Source of the DNA: Lottia gigantea
Lineage: Eukaryota; Mollusca; Gastropoda; Lottiidae
Length of the DNA stretch: 64,000 nucleotides
Direction of reading: 5' to 3'
Assembly (NCBI RefSeq): GCF_000327385.1
Contig: NW_008710245.1
Coordinates: 930,297 to 994,296, forward strand
Part shown: piece by piece, positions 11,379 to 23,869 of the stretch
Layout of the letters: every line of letters begins with the position of its first letter
Numbering within the stretch: the first letter of the stretch is position 1
The notes under the pieces: model-generated
Told to the model about the DNA's origin: nothing
The model's input: the letters and a program-made list of their open reading frames with translations, nothing else
The model's database searches: none
Position numbers and translations under genes: made by a program

Positions 11379-12115
11379 TTAAAATTTAATGGTGCTGTCC
11401 ATCTTTACTGACTGAACCTTGTACAAAAAAGTAGGCAGTTGGGATAGAGTTGAACAAAGATAGTGGACCACAGCCATATACGCCCTCCACGGCATGCGGA
11501 TGGTAAAAACGAAACATTCATTTTCAAGTTTCATTAAAATCGGTTGAAAACTAAGAGTAATAGCATATTCAAGTTTTTGGGGCAAGGGCAATAACTCTTC
11601 TTTAAACAGTCGAAAATAGCTCAAATTCAATCTTGATCTGCGTTATATGAATATGTATACACATACCGAATTTCATTTGATTCCATCAAAAAATCTAGTT
11701 TTTAGAGCGTTTACAAGCAAATGTTGACTGACGGACGGACGGACGGAGTGTTTACGAGCAATTGATGTTGATAGAAGCACTTACTGTATAGAGGTTAAAG
11801 TGATAACTCCTCAAACTGACGTAAGAGGCCTAAATATTGAAAAAGCCTTGAATTTAATCAGAAGTAAACTAAACTTTCTCAAACCTTTCGATTTAGGTCC
11901 AATAACATCCATTTTAAGTATCTTCAAAATCGGTTGAAGAGTAATAGCATATTCAAGATTATCTTCTAACGGTCGAAAATAGCTCAAATTCGAACTTGAT
12001 CTTCGTTTTATGAATATGTATACACATAACAAATTTCATTTGATTCCATCAAAAAATCTAGGGACAGGGGTGCCGACAATATACGTCCACATAGAGAGAT
12101 GTGGGCGTATAAAAA
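11379..12115. repeat. Two tandem, diverged copies of a dispersed repeat with a GACGG run
   Basis: A block of about 90 bp (11607-11699) containing ATGAATATGTATACACATA and TTCATTTGATTCCATCAAAA recurs at 11974-12061. The first copy is followed by ACGGACGGACGGACGGAG (about 11731-11748), a run often seen in molluscan repeats. The second copy ends near GTGGGCGTATAA (12108). Frames of 83 and 73 codons on the minus strand share residues only because the repeats do. Confidence 0.6.
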
Positions 12116-13690
12116 TGAAATGAAATAAAAGGAAAAATTAAATTGAAGAGAATACTACATACATTTTGTAATCTTTTAACTTTCCGATAAACGTTATCTT
12201 ACATAATAGACCTCCAAATAACAGTCACTCCCTAAAATTTAAACTTAAACCCTAAAGCAACACCTAACACCTGTGTTGTCAACCTCATGAATACGAAATA
12301 AGATATGCATAAAATTATTACTGTATATAAAATACATTAAAGCAACTTACTCAGTAAAGGTGCTTTATCTTATCGAAAATTATATATCCATAATTACTAG
12401 TGTACAATATATGTGATATTATGGTCTAAACCAGGTCCAATAACTGCACAAAACCTGTGGAATGTGTACTCCCTGGTTGTTTAAACACCGTATTGTGAAT
12501 CACCAAATACTGTTTAGTATCCTTTAACTAAACTCTGGAACAACACAATTTACTATTGACAAAACATGATGACCCATATAAAATACTTCATCCATGTAGC
12601 ATAAAAAATGTCACTGGTTAAAGATGCTCTCTCCTTTATTTGATTAAAGAGGTACATTTTTTTTTCCACTGTCTATTCAATCATGATGGTAAAAGTTTTT
12701 TCTCTAGTTTTAAAGTATGTTAACTCTAATTGTGAGTACAGTATGTAAGCCTCAGTTGAGTGAATAAATTACAAGTATATATTTACAACAGGTAATGTAA
12801 AAGTTATGTAATTTTCTGTATATAATTAAGAAAATTATTTTGGCTCCGTATTTTTAAACTAAAAACCATGAAAATGAAATTCTATTTTTTTCTGAAACTT
12901 GACTTATAAAGAGTGGGCAGTGTGCAATAAGGGATATATTTGAGATATTAGATGACATAGAATTTTTAAACTTACTTTTTGCCAACTATATTGCAACTTG
13001 TATTATGTATTTAGTTGTACATTCTTGTATAGTTGATATCAATTGTTACATAACTTTTGAAACCTCATTGACAAACCAACTAACAGAGTGGCATCAGGTG
13101 TTTCTAAAGTATCTAAGAAGAAAAAGAAGTAACTTAAACTTACCTTTTTTCCAACTCTCGTATTATAACATGTATTTAGTTGCACAAACTATATAGATGT
13201 TATCATATTTTACATAACTTATAAAATAAACAATATAAGCTATATATATAACATGATAACGTAACATTGTCAAGTTATTGTCATTGTTATAGTTGAATGT
13301 CATCTATTCCTAGTAATTACTATTTTCATTCTGAAAGTCATTTCTCTTAATAGATATATTTATAGGAATTCTATTTATATCTTTTTGTTTAAATGACAAT
13401 TAGTTAAAGGGGTGCTTCCACAAATTTGATATCGGTTTGTAATATATATATAATAGGACTGCAAGAGAAAAAATAATAGAAATTTGTAAAATTACTAACA
13501 AGTTTGTCACTATTAAGCACTTGAGAAAATTTAGAATAAGGAATTGTGAAAAAAATCTCAATTTTTAAAGACAGAAATAATTTTTTCTAATTTTGAAGTG
13601 AAAATCATACTTGGAAAATGAAAACATGACACAATTTGTTATACACACAAGGATTCTCTGTTATTTGTTATTAAAGGAGGCTAAGAATTA
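12116..13690. other. Unassigned AT-rich intergenic DNA
   Basis: No gene is supported. A TTAAAGGGG motif at about 13404 resembles a MITE end, but no partner end was found. A short TA-rich run lies near 13440. Confidence 0.4.
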
Positions 13691-13693
13691 GTC

Positions 13694-13785
13694 GTGCCGA
13701 TACATCAAGATTATTTTTATCCAATGCTATGCATAGATAAGGAAAGAATCACGGTTCATCGATGCATTGGTGAATCGTTGCAAAC
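13694..13785. repeat. Second GATACATCGA-type inverted-repeat fragment
   Basis: It carries GTGCCGATACATCAAG and, further on, GGTTCATCGATGCATTGGTG, a partial match to the segment at 7598-7705. The boundaries are uncertain. Confidence 0.35.
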
Positions 13786-14592
13786 CTGATATATATGGAT
13801 ATTTGATTCATGGGTCACTTTTATCTGCTATATATGCATTATAGTATACTTAATATGTTGCACTTAAATTTGAAATCACTCAATTATGGTTGTTTTAGGA
13901 TGAATTTATTGGTATAGCTTATTAAAGATGAGTATATTATTTTTCTTGGTAAAATCATACTAATTGTTTGATTAATTAATGTTTCTAATGAATAAAGTCT
14001 TTAGTTTGAAGATTGTGTTGGGATGTTGAGAAGCATGGAAAATCAGGGGGGAGTGAAAAAGTTAAAAATAGATTCTTTGTTTACTCACCAACTAAAATAG
14101 ATTGTGATAATCTAGCCACATTAGATATTAGCCAAATCATGTTTAAAAGACATATTTGTAAGTTAGAAATAATGTGATTAAAAAAACACTATGTATTTAG
14201 ATAATAAAAAAACATTGTCATTTTCCCTATTTTGGAAATATAACCATTGAAATTTTCAATTTGATAATCTTTATTAAGTCACCAATCATTCGATCATTGA
14301 CTTATAACGAGTTAGTAATGGATTAGCCCTCAAAATTCAATTTCATGGAAATCCATCTTTAATCTTTAATCCAGTCATATAGTCATATAAACTTAGCCTA
14401 GTTATACAGTCTTTTATTGACAAAGCCATTAAAATTGTGTTGGTCTCCAAGGAAGTGTTATTGAATTAAACAATTCATGGACAATCTATCTTAAATCATT
14501 ACATAATCACGTAAAATAATCTAATTATTGTGTATTAAAAACAATTTCAATAGTGTTAGTTCTAAGGGTGTGTTACTGAAGCCTTTTCACAT
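13786..14592. other. Unassigned AT-rich intergenic DNA
   Basis: Nothing could be supported in this stretch. Confidence 0.4.
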
Positions 14593-14955
14593 CAGAATCT
14601 CATTATTGTTTGATCATTTGGTTGTAAAGCAGAATCTCATTATTGTTTGATCATTTGGTTGTGAAGCAGAATCTCATTATTGTTTGATCATTTGGTTGTA
14701 AAGCAGAATCTCATTATTGTTTGATCATTTGGTTGTGAAGCAGAATCTCATTATTGTTTGATCATTTGGTTGTGAAGCAGAATCTCATTATTGTTTGATC
14801 ATTTGGTTGTGAAGCAGAATCTCATTATTGTTTGATCATTTGGTTGTGAAGCTGAATTTTATTATTGTTTGATTATTTGGATGTGAAATAGGATCTGATT
14901 ATTGTGTGATCATTTGGTTGTGAAATAGGATCTGATTATTGTGTGATCACTGATC
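14593..14955. repeat. Minisatellite, 37 bp unit, about 9-10 copies
   Basis: The unit contains CAGAATCTCATTATTGTTTG followed by ATCATTTGGTTGTGAAG. The 37 bp period was measured directly (14593, 14630, 14667). The first seven or so copies are almost identical, apart from GTAA/GTGA alternation. The last copies (after about 14850) drift to GGATCTGATTATTGTGTG. Confidence 0.9.
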
Positions 14956-16100
14956 ATTTGGTTGTAAAACATTTGGTTGTATGTAGAATTTGCATGGATA
15001 TGCTATAGTACAAGTGACCATACATATACATGATATTAGGTGGCCTAAGGCTATCACAATGATCAAGGTAAACACTGGACAATGCAATTGATTGTATGAT
15101 TGGATGAGACATGCTAGTGTTTATGTGGCATAGCAGCATTGAATCCTTCTTGTTTGAAGTTCTTAGATACCTCCATGAATAGCTGCATACTGTTGTTTAA
15201 TGAAAGTATAGTGAATTCTGCTCACATGACCACCTTTTTAACATAATTAAGCGACCGCCTCCATTACCAAAGATGACCTTCATTGCCAATCTCCTTTTTT
15301 ATATCCCAATTTCTCCCAAAAATCATGAGGCATGCAATACTGATGACTTTAAATTAGTACACCTGCATGTTGACTTGAATCAATCATTTCTTGTAACATG
15401 GGAATGTCTGGTAACCAAGTTTGTTAAGACAGAAAAAGTCACAAACTGTTGGCAACACAGCAAACAACCATATTCACTCCGAAAGAAAGCAGCAAACAAA
15501 TTTGAGGGAAATCCATCTTGAATTGATTTCTTATAATTTAAAACCAGTGTAATTTTTTCTGGATTAAGTAGTCTATTATAAACAATTTGAATTGGGTTTG
15601 TTGCTAAGGGTGTGTTATCAAAGGTGCACATTATTAGCTATTCTCTATTTTGTGTAGGCATTAAAACTATAACATATTATATTTCTTTTTCTGATCTGTC
15701 AGTTGATACAATCCTTCTTTCAAAGCATGTCAGTAAGATACGAGTGGAGATTCTTAGTGGCATATTTAGGGGTGGATCATACTATCATACCACATTGTAT
15801 AGCATCACGGTAAACAAAATACCACCACACCACATTGTATAGCATCACAGTAAACATCACACAAAAAATATAGCAATAAATAATAATTCTTCTTATAATT
15901 AGCTAAATAGTTGTCTTCTATTAACATAATTTGTTACAATGATATCTATTTGTATTATTTATAGATGATAAAAGTCAGAATACAGCAGTCTGAATGATGA
16001 GAAAGAATTTATACAGCAGAATCATCATACATTTTGAAAGACTTGTCTTGAGATTCTAACAAGTTAGAGGTAAGATTTTTAGATCTCTTGTTATTATTAA
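14956..16100. other. Unassigned intergenic DNA
   Basis: Frames of 82 and 83 codons on opposite strands (15273-15631) overlap and show no recognisable domain. A short duplication containing CACCACATTGTATAGCATCA lies at about 15790-15850. Confidence 0.4.
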
Positions 16101-16391
16101 AGGGGCAGTTAAAGACTGGTTCACCATTTTCAGAGGTCAATTATGGCCTCAGAAACAGGAATAGTTAAGCTAGGTTAAGGACTGGATAATCAAAGCAAAG
16201 TATTTCCTATTATAATTTTTGGATACCCAAGTTTTCAGGCAGAGAATAATATAACGAAAAAAAAATAGAAGTAATATGTCTAAATGCCTAGATTGATGTT
16301 TTTGAAGGGATCATATGATTTTTGTACTGTTCTGGTACTTCTGAAGGTTATTTACATATAATTAACCTACGAAATGGTCCATCATGGCCTT
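16101..16391 (+). mobile_element. TTAA-flanked MITE, CTCAGAAACAGG family, copy 1
   Basis: Ends begin AGGGGCAGTT and finish ATGGCCT, with TTAA outside both (16097-16100 and 16392-16395). Inside are GGCCTCAGAAACAGG, a GGGATCATATGAT block and TACTTCTGAAGGTTATTTAC. These correspond in order to blocks in the copies at 27310, 42761 and 43578. There is no coding frame. Confidence 0.6.
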
Positions 16392-16479
16392 TTAAATAAT
16401 ATGGTAAAAAATATTTAACAGGTTTATGTGATTCTTTTAATATGGCTTTTATTTTGGTTGGTGTATTTCAGTTATTGTT

Positions 16480-16620
16480 TAATAACTATTTTAGATGAAT
16501 GAAATAAAACTATTTTAGATGAATGAATTAAAACTATTTTAGATAAAACTATTTTAGATAAATGAAAACTATTTTAGATAAATTAAAACTATTTTAGATA
16601 GAGGTAAATTAAAACTATTC
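16480..16620. repeat. Short imperfect tandem repeat (AACTATTTTAGAT)
   Basis: AACTATTTTAGAT recurs six or seven times, separated by variable GAATGAATTAA-type spacers. It is a small degenerate array with no fixed period. Confidence 0.65.
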
Positions 16621-17159
16621 AGTTGTTAAAAATTTAACCTTGTTGATAAACAATGTTGTAATCTTTATTGTGAGTCATTAAGCCAAGTATGTGAATTATT
16701 TTATATAATGAGGTTAGATAACATTAAGACAAATGGTATCTTTTAGAAACTGCCAGGAAACGCCAACGCTGGTTTGGAACTCACTCAATGAGTAGTGTAT
16801 CTTAGGGCGTATGAGGTAAACACCAATAAAACAGGTGCCAATTTTGTGTCCAGCATTAGTTTACAAGATCATGTGGTGAAAGATTTATGATTCAGTTGTC
16901 TGAAATTTCATGCTTCCCATTTACAGCTTCAGGAACATTTGGTACCATTGCATTTCTGACATTCCCAAGTTCAAAGTGTTAATTCAACATAATACAACCC
17001 TCTTTAATAGTTGTGAGATGTTGAGTTAAAAGCTGAGGACAGGTTAAAGTGATATTATTTTTTTCATCAAGTTGAAGCCATCCCAAGGTGTCAATTGATG
17101 CCTGTAAAGATAAATTGTTGCAAGAAAAGTAGCAAATCATACTATTGGATAAATATTGG
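16621..17159. other. Unassigned intergenic DNA
   Basis: No gene or repeat could be supported here. Confidence 0.4.
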
Positions 17160-17535
17160 AAATTGATAATTGAATATTGTAAGTTGTAATTATTTTTCTC
17201 CAGTTATAATTCATAGAATTGTTATCTATTTGTTATTGAAAGGATTTGAGTTGTAAGTTAAGCAATTGTTATCTGGTTGTATGTTATCCATTTGCAAGTG
17301 TTATGAATTGTTATCAAGTTGCTATTTGAAGGAATTGTTATCAAATCACAAGTTTAAGAATTGTTATCCATTTGTTAGTATTAGAAATTGTATTCCAATT
17401 GCTTTTAATGTCTATTGTAAGGAATTGTTATGTCTATTGTAAGAAATTGTTACCTCTTTCATAAGGAATTGTTATCCATAAGTAAGTTGTTAATGTAATC
17501 CATAACATTGTGTTCAGTAATTGTTATCCATAACA
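17160..17535. repeat. Degenerate GAATTGTTATCxxTTTGT repeat
   Basis: The motif AATTGTTATCC or AATTGTTATCA recurs about every 20-45 bases, often with a following TTTGTTA or TAAG. It looks like a decayed minisatellite, but no exact period remains. Confidence 0.5.
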
Positions 17536-18104
17536 TTGATTCCATTTATTACCGTCTTGACTAAATGAACTCTTAAAAAAGATCATTGATTGTGTGATAT
17601 AAGTTTGATTGACAGGTGCCAGAATCTGACCACTCAGTTATCAGTCAAAGAGTTTCATGCAGTGTTGCCAGTACCTGATTGGCACTGGATATCTAGTATA
17701 GTGTTATCAAGGTGTGATATATTGGTTTGATACAGTGTGGCTTACTGATATAACTGATTTCTTACTAGCCTTGTACACATGTTGGGAGGTGAAACTATTT
17801 GAAGATTACACAAGGTTTTACTTGTATCATTTGTTTGAAGATTAACTTCAATAAAGGTATGTTGCCTTTTTGATCTGAAAGGTTCTAGTTCTAGATTTTA
17901 TGACATTTCTTTTTTTTATGAAAGGTTATGTTTACATTACAATGATTGTATAATTGCATGTATATGTGTCTGTATAAAATGTGGCTCAAAAGCTTTTATT
18001 GTTTGAGTTTAATAATGTCATTTGCTTAGTTATTAAGATACGTGAAAATATGTCGTATGGGTTCTTCTTGTGTTGATCAATGTGTACAAATATGACCTTG
18101 AACA
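17536..18104. other. Unassigned intergenic DNA
   Basis: Nothing recognisable was found. Confidence 0.4.
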
Positions 18105-18590
18105 AGTCAAAATTTATCTGTTCTCAGAACAGTTCTCAGAATGGAACAGATGAATATTGTGTAATGTAAACAGGCTAGGCAAGCGTTCTCTGAACCGTTC
18201 CAATTCTAGCCACCCTCACAGAGGTGATCCCAGAACAGCTCTCAGAAAGGGATTATATAAATTGGTGTAATGTTCTGTTCCGAGATCGCTTTACTGTGCA
18301 TGCCTCATAAGCGATCTATACCTTTTCCTGCAGAATTTCGTTATTATACATTGCAATTGTTGATTACATCCAGATGTCTTTGATTACATCAGTGTGACTA
18401 CAAGGATTAAATCAACTTCTTCAAGAAGAGTTCCACGGATAACCCTGCAGAGAATGTGTCTCATTTACTCTATAGCTGAAGAATCGTTCTCAGATCACTT
18501 GAGTTTCCTATAATGTAAATGGGTACATTTTATCATTGCCTGGTCCGGACCGAGAATGGAACCCTTTATTGTGGCCTGGTGTGAAAGGGA
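18105..18590. repeat. Possible mobile-element remnant rich in GTTCTCAGA motifs
   Basis: The stretch has more GC than its surroundings. It repeats GTTCTCAGA-type motifs in both orientations (about 18120-18145, 18190-18250 and 18485). TGTAATGTAAACAGGC near 18157 and TATAATGTAAATGGG near 18510 are similar. I infer a MITE-like remnant; clean terminal repeats were not found. Confidence 0.35.
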
Positions 18591-19979
18591 CTAAAGATTG
18601 CTGAAAATGACATTGCATACACGATGATTTTGTATCACATAGCACTTGAAAAATATAGCACACTCTTGTGAAGAAATCTTTACATAAACATATGCAGGTA
18701 TATTCTTCAATGATAAGTGTTCTCTGTTGTACTGTTTATGTTTACAATTTACATGATTTCCTTTATAACAAATTATATTTTATACCAGTTCAGTAAATAA
18801 TACCAGATGGTTGAGCTACGGATAATATTTGGTTTTTGCTGGAATCTCACAGGGTTGTAACTGTTTATTTTGGAGTGTGGCTGGCCCACGTGAATATCTA
18901 TGAATTTTTAGTTAGAAATGTTGTTGATAAGGGCTCAGGTTTCGTTATTTCCCATGCAATCATTGGTAGAATTCGGTGAGTGCTAGAATAGGTCAATTTA
19001 GTTTGGTTTTAGCTGTTAGAAATGTCAGGGTTATTCATGTAAACAGTGAGTCAAGTGATGGACGTGAAATCCAACAAAGTCAGTTCTAGGCAACGCATTA
19101 GCAGCTTGCCTGAAATCTGCTTGAAAAATACTGATTTTGTTTTGCTCTGTAGATACGCGATACAGTTTTGGATGAATGAATAGATTTTAAAATATAAAAC
19201 ATATACAAAAAACATTTCAGATTAGATATTAAAAATACTTATTAGCAATAACTAGTAAACCTATTTGGACCCATTAAGTGTTTTCCTAGTATAATAATTT
19301 TGTTTATGTAACCCCTCAAGAACTAAAAGCTGAATGGTTGCTCATGAGAAAGAGTGCAGAAGACTCATCTGAATTGCTTTTACAACAGAATCGGTTAAAA
19401 AAATTTCTGCCCCTTAATCCCTTGTAGGGCGCTGTACATTTGCATCAAATAGAAGATGTACAGTGTATTAAAAGAAGAGGATCATCAGGTGTAACAATAT
19501 GACATGTTATTGTAAATACATGTACCACAGCTGTCAGATTATAAATAGTTCCACAACTTTGGGAAAAAACATTGAGATCTTCAATAAATTATATACAGTC
19601 AGAGTGTAAAACATTGCTTTAATGTCAGGAAATTTAAGCTTTTCATTTAGGATATGGGAGAGATACTGTTTCCAATATCAGTATCCTTTAGTGTTTGCAA
19701 ACGTAGAATACTGGTACTTGTATTTTTCAATAGTAATTTCTAATACCAATATGTATCATTCTGCAGCAATTCTTTCAAATTCCTTAAGTTTTTAATTCCT
19801 GTAATTCTTAAGTATTATATAATTGAGATGAGTTAATCTGGTTCTAACATTTAGAATGTTTAGCACCGTATGTTTAGTACAGGTAAAATACAAGAACAGA
19901 CAATAATATAGGTGTGGTATATTACTCACAGTATCAAGGTGACTTTTAATTTTATCGACTTAATTTTCAACTACTTAAC
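18591..19979. other. Unassigned intergenic DNA
   Basis: No gene, array or paired inverted repeat is supported. Confidence 0.4.
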
Positions 19980-21155
19980 ACTGTGTTATCTGAGTGCATT
20001 TACAAATTTTTCACATATAACAGTGTTATCTGGGTTTTTAAAGAAAATATTATTATCTGGGTGCATCTACAAATTTTTGAATAACAAACACAGTTTACTG
20101 AGTGTGCTTTCAAATTATCCAAAGAAATTTATTGTCTGCATGCATTTACAATATTCAAATGATAACGGTGGTATCTGAATGCATATACAAATTATCCAAA
20201 GAAATATATTGTTATCTGGGTGCATTTACAAGTTTTCATTTGATTGATGTCTTATGTTGATGCATTGATTGGATCTTTGTCTGAATTTGTTTATGAGTGT
20301 TGTCTTGGTGCATTTACAAACTATAAGGTAGGTAGGTAGATGACAAGTTAACAAACTATAAGAGATGGCTAGTGTTGTCTAGGTTGCATTTACAAACTAT
20401 AAGCGATGGCATAGTGTTATCTAGGTTGCATTTACAAACTATAAGCGATGGCATAGTGTTATCTAGGTTGCATTTTACAAACTATAAGCGATGGCATAGT
20501 GTTATCTTGGTTGCATTTACAAACTACAAGCGATGGCATAGTGTTATCTAGGTTGAATTTACAAACTAAAAGAGATGGCTAGTGTTATCTAGGTTGCATT
20601 TACAAACTATTAGAGATGGCATAGTGTTATCTAGGTTGAATTTACAAACTATTAGAGATGGCATAGTGTTATCTAGGTTTCATTTACAAACTATTAGAGA
20701 TGGCATAGTGTTATCTAGGTTGCATTTACAAACTATTAGAGATGGCTAGTGTTATCTAGGTTGCATTTACAAACTATTAGAGATGGCTAGTGTTATCTAG
20801 GTTGCATTTACAAACTATAAGAGATGGCTAGTGTTATCTAGGTTGCATTTACAAACTAAAAGCGATGGCATAGTGTTATCTAGGTTGCATTTACAAACTA
20901 TTAGAGATGGCTAGTGTTATCTAGGTTGCATTTACAAACTATTAGAGATGGCTAGTGTTATCTAGGTTGCATTTACAAACTATAAGAGATGGCTAGTGTT
21001 ATCTAGGTTGCATTTACAAACTAAAAGCGATGGCATAGTGTTATCTAGGTTGCATTTACAAACTATTAGAGATGGCTAGTGTTATCTAGGTTGCATTTAC
21101 AAACTATAAGAGATGGCTAGTGTTATCTAGGTTGCATTTACAAACTAAAAGCTTA
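19980..21155. repeat. Minisatellite, 41-42 bp unit, about 19 clean copies plus a degenerate left flank
   Basis: The unit is roughly TCTAGGTTGCATTTACAAAC followed by TATTAGAGATGGCTAGTGTTA. Versions with GGCATAG are 42 bp and those with GGCTAG are 41 bp. The clean array spans about 20370-21155. To its left (about 19980-20340) are far more diverged units such as TATCTGGGTGCATTTACAAA, showing the older edge. Higher-order order is visible: a block with AAAGCGATGGCATAG recurs every few units near 20870 and 21020. Confidence 0.92.
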
Positions 21156-22460
21156 CCTTCACTTTGTAATGTGCAAATACAATTTGATTTTGATTTTCCA
21201 CCATTACATCAAGCTTTCCTTTCCAAGTTCTCAACATAAACAGATCAACAAAGAGTCAAATTTTAACTAAAAGTAATGAAGCTAATGATTTTGTTGGAAT
21301 ATTTTGTTATTGTGATAAGAATTTATTTTAGAAAGTTACGTCTTGTAATTGAATTAATTAAGTTATTTAGGAAATGTTAGTGGAATCTTTGAAGATTAGC
21401 AATCAATTGATAACAATGTTTTTAGATAGTGGTAATATATTTTTATTTGTATATGAGGTTTCAAATTTAGTCGAAGCTGATTTTGATGAGAAACAGTCAA
21501 TAATAGGATCTAAAGCTTAGAATTGTTCAGTATATAAGTAAGTAAATTTTATTCAGAAACCCATATATATGGTATATGAATGTATGAAAAAATGGGTAGA
21601 TATTATTTCAATGTCTTTAGAAAGGTGTTATGTTGTTTCAAAGGTTTAAAGCTGATGCAAATTTGTTTTAAGATTTGACAGGACCTCTTCTTGTTTTAGA
21701 CAAAAATCATTGCTTGACTATAAGAAAATTTAAAGTTTGAATATTTAGGAAACTTAAATAGGTTCAGGCCTTGGTGTCCTTTACACCATAATAACAATCT
21801 GTCTATGTGGTGCAGTTAGTATTTAAACCAATACAATTTCTTGAATTAAAGATAGCTTAAGGTTTGGTTTGTCAACTCTGCAGCCCACATGGGAAGCCCA
21901 CATGTCTAATTTTGGTATTATTTATAATAGTGTATCAGCAATACACCAAAGGCTCTCCTGGTGGACAATATTGTCCTTGTGGTCATTCTTCAACCTATTG
22001 CTTTAAGTCCAAAGACTTTATTGAATTTGAGATTCAGTAAATCAAGCACTGTAGGGTGTTGCTAGCGAGGTAGAGCAAGTTACACACTCTTCCTCAACTC
22101 TTGATGCCACCGTGCAACTGTCCACTTAGAACCCTTTTTTGAAATTCAACATAACTAATATTGTTTACTTTGTATATGTCTTTCAATACTGATGAATTCA
22201 TGATTAGTCATTTAAAAAAACAATCAAATTTTTTAAATTCTTGTAATTTCCAAAGAGTTTCTGGCAAACAGCCCAATGTTTTTGCTTATTATGAATAATA
22301 CTAGGAAGAATGATATATGACCAGTACATGTTGTTGATATGTAGATATCACTGTCATATAACTCTAAACCTCATAACCATTATACAGGTCTTGCCAAGGT
22401 GAAGAAACTGAACAGACTCATTAGTCAAATATGTGAACTATTGTTTTCTCATTACTATAT
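21156..22460. other. Unassigned intergenic DNA
   Basis: No gene is supported. The region around 21860-22120 is less AT-rich, but no family could be named. Confidence 0.4.
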
Positions 22461-22715
22461 CCCATTACAAAATATAGTTATCTGGCTATCTTGATGTTGG
22501 TACCATCTTTTACTGTTTTATCTTGCATCTCTACCTACAACATTGTTTAGCTGTGTTTTCCAGGTGGACTTAACAGGGCTTGTGGACAATGTGACTGCAT
22601 GCGTACTTGGACTCCCATTACCAAATATAGTTATCTAGCTATCTTGATGTTGGTACCTTCTTTTTCTGTTTTATCTTGCATCACTACCTACAACATTGTT
22701 TAGCTGTCCTTTCCA
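22461..22715. repeat. Direct duplication of a ~105 bp segment, 153 bp apart
   Basis: CCCATTACAAAATATAGTTA at 22461 recurs as CCCATTACCAAATATAGTTA at 22614. The similarity continues through TATCTTGATGTTGGTACC and CTACAACATTGTTTAGCTGT to a TTTCCAGGTG-type end. The copies differ at only a few sites. Confidence 0.75.
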
Positions 22716-22960
22716 GGTGCAGTGCACCATTTGACTTTGGGAATTCCTCTGGATTTGTAAATGATGCAGGACGGTTTTGCTGTACGTTGACATAGAAAAG
22801 CTTCTTGTCATTCCAATGGGACAATACACCACAGTGCCTTCTTCTACAGACTGTTTAGGATCCATTGACATTGAAATCATCAAAGAGTGCTCCAATGCTG
22901 CTATCTTGTCTAAGTTTCCTTAATTGCACACAGCAACTAACTGGCATACCATTCTAAAAT
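22671..22960 (-). other. Unrecognised frame, doubtful exon or decayed copy
   Basis: A 74-codon minus-strand frame (22895-22671) has relatively coding-like codons. It is preceded upstream by a plausible CATTTTAG acceptor (about 22955). The acceptor-linked frame is not the same as the long frame, and the 3' part overlaps the local duplication. I cannot name it; chance or an old decayed insert is at least as likely as a real exon. Confidence 0.15.
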
Positions 22961-23869
22961 GTAAGAATGTGTTACAAAGATCAATTCTCAGAATGAAGAT
23001 ATATCAGACTCTATCTCACAATCTTTATGTACAGTTTTTATCAATAAAGCATAAAGTAAAAGATGACATGACAAGACGTTAGCCATTTCTACCTCCAAGA
23101 TGGGAGATTAACAGATGTATACTTGTGTATTTCTGAGTCCTTCAGACAATCTCTGACGAGCTAGGAACAAGACATTTAGTAACGTAGGTAAGAATACTTT
23201 TATCTATAGCTCAATAGTCAAAATCGAAGAATGTTGCGACAGACTCAGGAAGTTGGAAACTTTTTTATTCGGGAAAAAGTTGCAATTACTATTTGATCAG
23301 CCTTATCAACTTCCTTTTACTATAGTTTAAAATGTGATTTTGAAATTTTACATTGGTTTAGAGCATTATCATGAATTTTCATGTTTCAATATTGAAAATT
23401 GTTGGATTTTAGTTGGAGTTTGTGGTTTGGACTTACTGGGTTAACACTATTTGTATGCATATCACAGTCTCTGGATAAAATCACCTACCCAATATGTGCT
23501 ATTCAGATACATGTATATAGTATTATTTTGGGGTGGAATAGTAATTTGACATATTGATGATATAAAAGATAGTAACAAACAATAACATGTGTTAAACTTC
23601 TGTTTGATCTGTCAGTATTTGAAAGATATGATGTTCTAGAGAGAATTCACTAAGATCAATGTTTCATCTGGAATTTATTGTCTTATTTTCTATAAATAAT
23701 ATCTTATTTACCAGAATAATCTTAAATTCTTGCACAATTTTTTTCCAAAAATTCCTGGGAACTGTCACCTTGTTCACATTGTTGTTTACAGTTCAAATTG
23801 TTCATAGTGATGTTTTGATTATCTTTATGTTCACATAAAATTACAATGCTTTGAATGTAATGTGTGTGT
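22961..23869. other. Unassigned intergenic DNA
   Basis: Nothing recognisable was found before the 41 bp array. Confidence 0.4.

Noticed and set aside
11379-12032. Two minus-strand frames sharing residues (NLSYFR and LEYAIT)
   Set aside because: They look like a protein family at first, but both arise from two copies of the same dispersed repeat.
13404-13700. TTAAAGGGG and TTAAAGGAGG motifs suggesting another MITE
   Set aside because: No matching inverted end or shared interior was found between or around them.
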